Origin: Roseomonas sp. 18066
GTDB lineage: Bacteria > Pseudomonadota > Alphaproteobacteria > Acetobacterales > Acetobacteraceae
Reading direction: 5' to 3'
Length of the DNA stretch: 49,175 bases
Assembly: GCF_902706185.1 (NCBI RefSeq)
Contig: NZ_CACSJM010000025.1
Coordinates: forward strand, 1-49,175
Under the pieces are notes generated by a model. That model ran no database searches, was not told the DNA's origin, and saw only the letters and a list, made by a program, of their open reading frames with translations. How positions within the stretch are numbered: the first letter of the stretch is position 1; every line of letters begins with the position of its first letter. The position numbers were made by a program, and so were the translations under genes. This document shows positions 42,339 through 49,175 of this stretch, in pieces.

Positions 42339-43913
42339 ATGCTGCGACGCAGCCTTTTGCAGGGCATCGGTGCCGCTGCCCTGGCGCCGGCGGTGGTTCG
42401 GGCCCAGTCGGCCACCACGCTGCGCTTCATTCCCCAGCTGGACCTGGCCTATCTCGACCCGGTCTTTTCCACCGCCTATGTCAGCCGCAACCACGGCTAC
42501 CTGGTCTTCGACACGCTTTATGGCGTCGATGGCGGGTTCAACGCCCATCCGCAGATGGTCGCTGGCCATGTCATCGAGAATGACGGCCTGTTGTGGAAGC
42601 TGACGCTGCGCGACGGGCTGACCTTCCATGACGGCGAGCGCGTCCTGGCGCGCGATTGCGTCGCCTCGATCCGCCGCTTCGCCAAGCGCGACAGCTTCGG
42701 CGAGGCGCTGATGGCGGCGACCGAGGAGCTCTCGGCCCCCGACGACCGCACCATCCAGTTCCGCCTGAAGAAGCCTTTCCCGTTGCTGCCGCTGGCGCTG
42801 GGCAAGCCGGGCTCGCCGATGCCGGCCATGATGCCGCAGCGCCTGGCCGAGACCGACCCCTTCAAGCAGGTCACCGAGATGGTGGGCTCCGGCCCCTTCC
42901 GCTACCTGGCCGACGAGCGGGTGCCAGGCGCGCGCAATTCCTACGCCAAGTTCGACCGTTACCAGCCGCGCGCCGACGGCCCGCTGGGCTGGACCGCGGG
43001 GCCGAAGGTCGCCCATTACGACCGCCTGGTCTGGACCACCCAGCCCGATGCCGGCACCGCGGCGAATGCGCTGCTGACCGGCGAGCAGGACTGGATGGAA
43101 TACGCCTATCATGACGTGCTGCCGCTGCTGAAGCGCAACCGGCAGATCCGCGTCACGGTCGAGGACCCGACCGGCTTCGTCACGATGCTGCGCGTCAACC
43201 ACCTGCAGCCGCCCTTCGACAATCCGGCCATCCGCCGCGCGCTGTTCGGCGCCGTCGACCAGCGCAGCTTCATGGAGGCGGTCGTCGGCAACGACACCTC
43301 GATGTACCGCACGCCGCTGGGCTTCTTCGCCCCCGGCACGCCCATGGCGACGACCGAGGGGCTGGGCCCGCTGCAGGGCCCGCGCGACTACGACAAGGTC
43401 AAGAAGGAAATCCTCGCCGCCGGCTACAAGGGCGAAAAGGTGGTGCTGCTGGTGCCGGCCGATTCGGTCGGGCTGAAGGCCCAGGGCGATGTCGCGGCCG
43501 ACATGATGACGCGGGCCGGGCTGAACGTGGACTACCTGGCGACCGACTGGGGCACGCTGCTGGCCCGCCGCAACCGCCGCGACGCGCCGGAGGCCGGCGG
43601 CTGGAGCGCCTTCGTCAGTTCCTGGACCGGGGCGGACTGGCTGAACCCGGCGGTTCACCTGTCGCTGCGCGGCAACGGCACCTCCTATCCCGGTTGGTCG
43701 GTCAGCCCGCGCACCGAGGCGCTGCGCCAGCAGTGGTTCGAGGCCCCCGACCTGGCGGCGCAGCAGGCGATCTGCCGCGACATCCAGAAGCTGAGCATGG
43801 AGGAGGTGCCCTACTACCCGCTGGGCAACTACATCCAGCCGACGGCCTATCGCGCCAGCGTGACCGGCGTGCTGCCGGGCTTCTCCACCTTCTGGAACGT
43901 GAAGCCGGCCTGA
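42339..43913 (+). CDS. ABC transporter solute-binding protein, family 5 (peptide/nickel type)
   Basis: The 524-residue periplasmic protein has a signal peptide MLRRSLLQGIGAAALAPAVVRAQS, with a double Arg and a Tat-like hydrophobic stretch. The mature part matches SBP_bac_5: LRFIPQLDLAYLDPVFSTAYVSRNHGYLVFDTLYGVDG, WKLTLRDGLTFHDGERVLARDCVASIRRF, GSGPFRYLADERVPGARNSY, VTMLRVNHLQPPFDNPAIRRALFGAVDQRSFMEAV and YYPLGNYIQPTAYRASVTGVLPGF. Ligand unknown. ATG 42339 with AAGGAG upstream. No permease or ATPase genes follow: a terminator stands right behind it, so it is an orphan binding protein. Confidence 0.92.
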   Translation: MLRRSLLQGIGAAALAPAVVRAQSATTLRFIPQLDLAYLDPVFSTAYVSRNHGYLVFDTLYGVDGGFNAHPQMVAGHVIENDGLLWKLTLRDGLTFHDGERVLARDCVASIRRFAKRDSFGEALMAATEELSAPDDRTIQFRLKKPFPLLPLALGKPGSPMPAMMPQRLAETDPFKQVTEMVGSGPFRYLADERVPGARNSYAKFDRYQPRADGPLGWTAGPKVAHYDRLVWTTQPDAGTAANALLTGEQDWMEYAYHDVLPLLKRNRQIRVTVEDPTGFVTMLRVNHLQPPFDNPAIRRALFGAVDQRSFMEAVVGNDTSMYRTPLGFFAPGTPMATTEGLGPLQGPRDYDKVKKEILAAGYKGEKVVLLVPADSVGLKAQGDVAADMMTRAGLNVDYLATDWGTLLARRNRRDAPEAGGWSAFVSSWTGADWLNPAVHLSLRGNGTSYPGWSVSPRTEALRQQWFEAPDLAAQQAICRDIQKLSMEEVPYYPLGNYIQPTAYRASVTGVLPGFSTFWNVKPA

Positions 43914-43921
43914 CCACGAAA

Positions 43922-43952
43922 AAAGCCGGGACTCGCGTCCCGGCTTTCTTTT
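43922..43952 (+). terminator. Rho-independent terminator of the solute-binding protein gene
   Basis: AAAGCCGGGAC (43922-43932), loop TCGC, then its 11-bp complement (43937-43947) and CTTTT. It lies 9 bp past the stop. Confidence 0.9.
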
Positions 43953-44013
43953 GCGCCCGGCAGGACGATGTCCTGCCGGCCGCGTTGTCTCCCCGTAGAG
44001 CCGGGCCTGGCGC

Positions 44014-44253
44014 TCAGCGCCAGGCGGGGCGGCCCAGGTTCACGGAATTCGGGCTGGTGACGGCGCCGCCGAGCGCGCCGGCCGCGCCACCGATCAGCGC
44101 GCCCGCGCCGGCATTGCCGGAGAAGGAGCCCACGGCCGCGCCGGCGCCCGCGCCGAGCAGGCCGCCGGAGGCCGCACGGTCGCCGGTGGAGTAGCCGCAG
44201 GCGCCCAGGCCGATGCTCGCCAGGGCCAGAAGGGCAAGAGAGGTCTTGCGCAT
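44014..44253 (-). CDS. Small glycine-zipper lipoprotein
   Basis: The 79-residue protein has a lipoprotein signal peptide (MRKTSLALLALASIGLGACGYS, lipobox LGAC, lipidated Cys19) followed by [36 protein letters not shown], a glycine-zipper helix pair like that of the SlyB/YMGG-type small lipoproteins. It ends PNSVNLGRPAWR. Residue after Cys is Gly, so outer-membrane sorting is likely. Function unknown. ATG at 44253 with GAGGACATCACCC upstream. Transcribed away from mreB. Confidence 0.87.
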   Translation of the reverse strand: MRKTSLALLALASIGLGACGYSTGDRAASGGLLGAGAGAAVGSFSGNAGAGALIGGAAGALGGAVTSPNSVNLGRPAWR

Positions 44254-44348
44254 GGGTGATGTCCTCGGGTTCGAAAGCTTCGTGGACCTGCAACGCGGCC
44301 GCGGCGTGAAGGTTGCGTCGCCGCCCGCACCCTGTGCCTGATTGGCGC

Positions 44349-44377
44349 TTGAGCGGGAGGGCCGGGGAAGGTAATCC
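44349..44377 (+). promoter_or_regulatory. Candidate mreB promoter
   Basis: TTGAGC (44349-44354), 17-bp spacer, TAATCC (44372-44377). It would give a leader of about 170 nt before mreB. The remaining sequence between the lipoprotein start and mreB (44254-44553) holds nothing else I can recognise. Confidence 0.3.
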
Positions 44378-44511
44378 ACGGCGCCTTCGCTTCGCCCTGG
44401 CCATGGGCGCGCGGTGGTGCCTCTGTGGCCAGGTTCCGTTCCGCGGGGCCGGGCGCCCCAGGGCGGCGTGCCTCTACGGTCGATTGCCGCTATGGCTGAC
44501 TGTCTCGCTGA

Positions 44512-45597
<1,086 letters not shown>

Positions 45598-45604
45598 GGG
45601 CCCT

Positions 45605-45624
45605 CGCCCGGACCAGTCCGGGCG
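45605..45624. other. Near-perfect palindrome between mreB and mreC
   Basis: CGCCCGGAC (45605-45613) and its complement (45616-45624) around CA. It fills much of the 39-bp gap and overlaps the approach to the mreC ribosome site (GGATGGAGG, 45624-45632). No T tract. It could adjust mreB to mreC expression ratio, since MreB is needed in excess. Confidence 0.5.
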
Positions 45625-45636
45625 GATGGAGGCTGC

Positions 45637-46500
45637 GTGATCCGTCTCAGCATCCCCTTGCGGCAGGCGCTGTCGCGTCTGACCATGCCCGTGCTCATCG
45701 CCGCGGCCTTCGGCACCATGCTGCTGGGCAAGGCCGACACGGTGCTGGTCGAGCGCGGCCGCATGGTGCTGGCCGATACCCTGGCGCCGATCTACGCCGT
45801 GGTCTCCGAGCCGATGGGCGCGCTGCGCGACGCCGTGCAGGACCTGCGCTACCTCGCCGCGATGCGGGCCGAGAACGAGCGGCTGCGCGACGAGAACGAG
45901 CGGCTGCACCGCTGGCAGGCCGCGGCCCTGGCGATGGAGGCCGAGAACGGCCTGCTGCGCCGCCAGCTGCACTACATGCCCGAGGCCCAGGCCAGCTTCC
46001 ACACCGCCCGCGTCGTGGCCGATGCCGGCGGCACCTATGCCCGCGCCGTGCTGCTCTCGGTCAATCCGGGCGTCACCCTGCGCAAGGGCCAGGTGGCGCT
46101 GGACGAGCGGGGCCTGGCCGGCCGCGTCACCGAGGTCGGCAACCGCTCCGCCCGCGTGCTGCTGGTCACCGACATGAACAGCCGCATCCCCGTGGTGCTG
46201 GAGGGCAGCCGGTCGCGCGCCATGCTGGCCGGCACCAACGGCCAGCGGCCGCGGCTGCAGCACTGGCCGGAGGGCCAGCCGCCGCAGAATGGCGAGCGCG
46301 TCGTCACCAGCGCCGAGGCCGGCGTCTTCCCGGCCGGCCTGCCGGTGGGCGTGGTGCGCTGGAGCGAGGGCGGCGCGCCGGAGGTGGAGCTCTATGCCCG
46401 GCTCGACCGGCTCGACCTGCTGCGCATCTTCGATTTCGGCCTGACCGGCATCCTGCCGCCCGAGGCGGTGGCCCGGCCGGAGCCGCGGCCGCGCCGCTGA
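45637..46500 (+). CDS. mreC: Rod shape-determining protein MreC
   Basis: The 287-residue bitopic protein has a membrane helix (LTMPVLIAAAFGTMLLG, residues 16-32), a coiled coil (LRYLAAMRAENERLRDENERLHRWQAAALAMEAENGLLRRQL) and the two-barrel periplasmic domain: ARVVADAGGTYARAVLLSVNPGVTLRKGQVALDERGLAGRVTEVGNRSARVLLVTDMNSRIPVVLEGSRSRAMLAGTNGQ. It connects MreB to penicillin-binding proteins. The start is GTG at 45637 with GGAGG four bases upstream. The C-terminal tail is Arg/Pro-rich. Confidence 0.95.
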   Translation: MIRLSIPLRQALSRLTMPVLIAAAFGTMLLGKADTVLVERGRMVLADTLAPIYAVVSEPMGALRDAVQDLRYLAAMRAENERLRDENERLHRWQAAALAMEAENGLLRRQLHYMPEAQASFHTARVVADAGGTYARAVLLSVNPGVTLRKGQVALDERGLAGRVTEVGNRSARVLLVTDMNSRIPVVLEGSRSRAMLAGTNGQRPRLQHWPEGQPPQNGERVVTSAEAGVFPAGLPVGVVRWSEGGAPEVELYARLDRLDLLRIFDFGLTGILPPEAVARPEPRPRR

Positions 46501-46510
46501 AGCCGCCGCC

Positions 46511-47062
46511 ATGCAGGACCAGCGCGCGATGAAGGGGCGGCCGCAACCGCCGATGGGGCTGCTGCGGCGGCTGGACGCCATCGCGCGGGCCGCCTTCCCG
46601 GCGGTGACCACGGCGCTGCTGATGGTGCTGACCTCGACGCCGGTCGGCCTGCCCTCGGCGCTGCCGGCGGTGGCGCTGGGCTGCGTCTTCTTCTGGTCGG
46701 TGTTCCGCCCCGCCGCCATGTCGCCGCCCATCTGCTTCGGCATGGGGCTGTTGCAGGATCTGCTGGGCTTCGCGCCGCTCGGCACCGGTATCCTGACGCT
46801 GCTGCTGGTGCATGGCCTGGCGCTGCGCTTCCGCCGCTTCCTGGTCCGCCAGTCCTTCCTGGTGGTCTGGCTGATCTTCTCGGGCTTCGCCGCCGGCACC
46901 GCGGCGCTGGGCTTCCTGCTCTATGCGCTGCTCAACCTGCGGCTGCCTTCCTTCGCCCCGGCGATGGCGCAATTCGCGCTCAGCGCCGGCTTCTATCCGG
47001 CGATCGCCGCGCTGCTGACCCGGCTGCACCGGGCGATGCGGCGGGCCGAGGATCTCGCCTAG
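46511..47062 (+). CDS. mreD: Rod shape-determining protein MreD
   Basis: The 183-residue integral membrane protein has five or six hydrophobic segments (LDAIARAAFPAVTTALLMVLT, ALPAVALGCVFFWSVF, PICFGMGLLQDLLGFAPLGTGILTLLLVHGLALRF, SFLVVWLIFSGFAAGTAALGFLLYALL, FYPAIAALLTRLH). The FxxGLLQDLL..PLG motif (FGMGLLQDLLGFAPLG) is characteristic of MreD. It lies 10 bp behind mreC and 121 bp ahead of mrdA. The ATG at 46511 and a Met at codon 7 are both possible. Confidence 0.93.
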   Translation: MQDQRAMKGRPQPPMGLLRRLDAIARAAFPAVTTALLMVLTSTPVGLPSALPAVALGCVFFWSVFRPAAMSPPICFGMGLLQDLLGFAPLGTGILTLLLVHGLALRFRRFLVRQSFLVVWLIFSGFAAGTAALGFLLYALLNLRLPSFAPAMAQFALSAGFYPAIAALLTRLHRAMRRAEDLA

Positions 47063-47183
47063 CTCTTTTCCGCCGGCAGAAGCCGCTCGTTTCAGATAAC
47101 AGCTTGTTTTTTAGGTGTTTGCCCCGATCTGGGCGGACAAGACCATTGCGGTGGACCGGGCCGATGGCCAGCAGGGGGCAGGG

Positions 47184-49175
47184 GTGAGCAAGCGGGACGA
47201 GGAGCGGCGCTCGACCATCTTCACGCGGCGCGCCCTGCTGCTGGGCGCGGCACAGCTCGGGATGTTCGGCTTCCTGGGCTTCCGGCTGCAGAAGCTGCAG
47301 CTGGAGGAGGGCGAGCGCTACGCGACGCTCGCCGAGGAGAACCGCGTCTCCACCCGGCTGCTGGCGCCGCCGCGCGGCCGGGTGCTGGACCGGGCCGGCC
47401 GCGTCATCGCCGCCAACGACCTGAACTGGCGCGTGCTGCTGACCGCCGAGCAGACCCAGGATGTCTCCGCCACGCTGGAGACGCTGGGCCGCGTGCTGCC
47501 GCTGTCGGAGGCCGAGCGCGCCCGCATCGAGCGCGACATCCGCCGCCGCCGCCGCTTCGTCCCCATCGTGGTGCGGGAATTCCTCTCCTGGGAGGAGATG
47601 GCGAAGATCGAGGTCAACGCCCCCGACCTGCCGGGCATCAGCGTCGATGTCGGCACCACCCGCTTCTACCCCTATGTCGAGCACCTGGCGCATGTGGTCG
47701 GCTATGTCGCGCCGCCGGCCGAGCGCGACATCGACGGCGACCCGCTGCTGGCGCTGCCCGGCATCCGCGTCGGCCGCGCCGGCATCGAGCGCCACCACGA
47801 CAAGCTGCTGCGCGGCCGCGCCGGCACCGTGCAGATGGAGGTCAATGCCGTCGGCCGCGTCATCCGCGAGCTCGACCGGCGCGAGGGCATCCGCGGCCAG
47901 GACCTGCAGATCTCGATCGATGCCGAGCTGCAGAAGGTGGTGCGGGAGAAGATCGAGGAAGGCACCAGCGTCGTCATCATGGATGCGCGCAACGGCGAGG
48001 TGCTGGTCATGGCCAGCCAGCCGGGCTTCGACCCCAACCTGTTCAGCTCCGGCATTTCCAACGCGCAGTGGCGCGAATGGACCCGCAACCGCGCGACGCC
48101 GCTGATCAACAAGACCACCAACGGGCTCTACGCGCCCGGCTCGACCTTCAAGATGATCGTCGGCCTGGCCGCGCTGGAGGCGAAGACCGTCACCCCCGGC
48201 GAGCGCGTCTTCTGCCCCGGCCATTACGACCTGGGCGACAGCCGCTTCCATTGCTGGAGCCGCTATGGCCATGGCAGCCAGGACCTGCGCGGCGCGCTGA
48301 AGCATTCCTGCGACGTCTATTTCTACGAGATCGCCAAGCGCACCGGCATCGACCGCATCTCCGCCATGGCGCGCCGCTTCGGCATGGGCGTCGACCTGGA
48401 GATCGAACTGCCCGGCACCCGCCGCGGCTTCGTCCCCACAAGGCAATGGCGCATCGACCAGGGCAAGCCCTGGAACCTGGGCGACACCGTGGTCCACGGC
48501 ATCGGCCAGGGTTTTTATCAGCTGACCCCGCTGTCGCTGGCCACCATGACCGCGCGGCTGGCCACCGGGCGTGCGGTGCAGCCACATCTGACCCGCAGCC
48601 TGGACGGCAAGGCGCAGCGCGGCATCCGCGCCGAGGACTGGCCGAGCCTCGGCATCCCCGAGCGTGACCTGCGGCTGGTGCGCGAAGGCATGTGGGCCGT
48701 GGTCAACGAGGAGGGCGGCACCGGCAAGGTCGCCAAGCTGCCGGGCAATCTGGGCGTGCTGGCGGGCAAGACCGGCTCGGTGCAGGTGCGCCGCGTCAGC
48801 CGCGAGCAGCGCGAGCGCGGTTTCCGGGTGGAGAACCAGCCGCGCGAATGGCGCCCGCATGCGCTGTTCGTGGCCTTCGCGCCCTATGACAACCCGCAAT
48901 ACGCCATCTCGGTGGTGGTCGAGCACGGCACCAGCGGCTCCGGCGCCGCGGCGCCGCTGGCGCGCGACATCATGGTTGAGGTGATGAACCGGCTGCGGCC
49001 GCAGCCGGTGCCGCCGGCCGCCCCGGCGCCGGCCTCGCCCCAGGCGGGCGTGCCTTCGGGGGTGCCGCCCGGGGCGCCCCCGGCGGCGGCGCCAGGGCCC
49101 GCCCGCGCCGCCGAGGCGCCACGCAGCCCGCAGCAGCTGGCCGAGGGCGCCGGCGCCCCGCCACGCCCGCCCAGC
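47184..49175 (+). CDS. mrdA: Penicillin-binding protein 2 (peptidoglycan transpeptidase), partial at the right edge
   Basis: The elongation-specific class B PBP: N-terminal membrane helix (RRALLLGAAQLGMFGFLGFRLQKLQ), dimerisation/pedestal domain (YATLAEENRVSTRLLAPPRGRVLDRAGRVIAAND..), and transpeptidase motifs: SxxK Ser320 (APGSTFKMI), SxD at Ser375 (HSCDVYFYEIA), KTG at Lys529 (LAGKTGSVQVRR). 664 codons are in the window and it is still open; after residue 610 it is an Ala/Pro-rich tail (PQPVPPAAPAPASP). The GTG at 47184 has AGGGGGCAGG upstream; an in-frame GTG at 47151 is an alternative. It acts with RodA, which would lie beyond the edge. Confidence 0.95.
   Translation, partial: MSKRDEERRSTIFTRRALLLGAAQLGMFGFLGFRLQKLQLEEGERYATLAEENRVSTRLLAPPRGRVLDRAGRVIAANDLNWRVLLTAEQTQDVSATLETLGRVLPLSEAERARIERDIRRRRRFVPIVVREFLSWEEMAKIEVNAPDLPGISVDVGTTRFYPYVEHLAHVVGYVAPPAERDIDGDPLLALPGIRVGRAGIERHHDKLLRGRAGTVQMEVNAVGRVIRELDRREGIRGQDLQISIDAELQKVVREKIEEGTSVVIMDARNGEVLVMASQPGFDPNLFSSGISNAQWREWTRNRATPLINKTTNGLYAPGSTFKMIVGLAALEAKTVTPGERVFCPGHYDLGDSRFHCWSRYGHGSQDLRGALKHSCDVYFYEIAKRTGIDRISAMARRFGMGVDLEIELPGTRRGFVPTRQWRIDQGKPWNLGDTVVHGIGQGFYQLTPLSLATMTARLATGRAVQPHLTRSLDGKAQRGIRAEDWPSLGIPERDLRLVREGMWAVVNEEGGTGKVAKLPGNLGVLAGKTGSVQVRRVSREQRERGFRVENQPREWRPHALFVAFAPYDNPQYAISVVVEHGTSGSGAAAPLARDIMVEVMNRLRPQPVPPAAPAPASPQAGVPSGVPPGAPPAAAPGPARAAEAPRSPQQLAEGAGAPPRPPS

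Overview
The window looks like chromosomal core from a very GC-rich alphaproteobacterium, most likely Rhodospirillales/Acetobacteraceae (Roseomonas-like). This is inferred from gene content, not from a search. The signs are a circularly permuted two-piece tmRNA, an alpha-type SspB, the order hflK-hflC-DUF2065-degP / serB / miaA-ilvB-ilvN-ilvC, class I fumarase, ThyX, and the mraZ-rsmH-ftsL and mreBCD-mrdA clusters. High GC opens long antisense frames over most genes. Those were discarded.

Layout. 1-2.2 kb (minus): start of the division/wall cluster, mraZ-rsmH-ftsL, with a 10-bp-phased MraZ-box array at 2306-2340. 2.4-2.9 kb: RNase P RNA with a matching promoter. 3.2-4.7 kb (minus): DnaJ/TerB protein and AmpD-like amidase, overlapping. 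4.9-13.3 kb: alpha/beta-hydrolase-TPR protein, a MarR-like regulator divergent from a fused hydantoinase/5-oxoprolinase, and an AsmA-like protein. 13.3-16.8 kb (minus): ribbon-helix-helix protein, secreted Pro/Tyr-repeat protein, and the overlapping operon fumarase-RidA-VOC. 17.0-19.2 kb (minus): sspB, ssrA and glycerol dehydrogenase. 19.4-21 kb: thyX and two small membrane proteins. 21-25.2 kb (minus): acyltransferase, cytochrome P450, an unknown secreted protein and Mrp. 25.4-29.6 kb: HflKC, DUF2065 and DegP (envelope proteolysis). 29.7-35.2 kb: serB, then miaA and the ilvBNC genes. 35.3-39.5 kb: zinc peptidase, PuuE-type allantoinase and leuA. 39.6-42 kb: arginase, an Lrp-type regulator and a LiuC-like hydratase. 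42.3-44.3 kb: peptide-type solute-binding protein and a small lipoprotein. 44.5-49.2 kb: mreB-mreC-mreD-mrdA, with mrdA running off the right edge.

Main non-genic discoveries. (1) A family of about 207-229 bp intergenic elements, with three full copies (2953-3159, 37467-37695, 41975-42201) and one solo end (35192-35248). Each full copy is bounded by imperfect inverted terminal repeats of about 40 bp. Each terminus carries a short palindrome centred on GAATTC or GAATGAATTC, plus an oligo-T/oligo-A tract. Every copy lies just behind a gene's stop codon. (2) A 35-codon leucine-rich leader ORF with mutually exclusive hairpins upstream of leuA, apparently leaderless. (3) sspB next to ssrA, so the tag gene and the adaptor for tagged proteins are neighbours.

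Functionally the window joins cell-wall synthesis, trans-translation/proteolysis quality control, and branched-chain amino-acid synthesis and catabolism. There is no phage, IS transposase, CRISPR array or tRNA that I can support.
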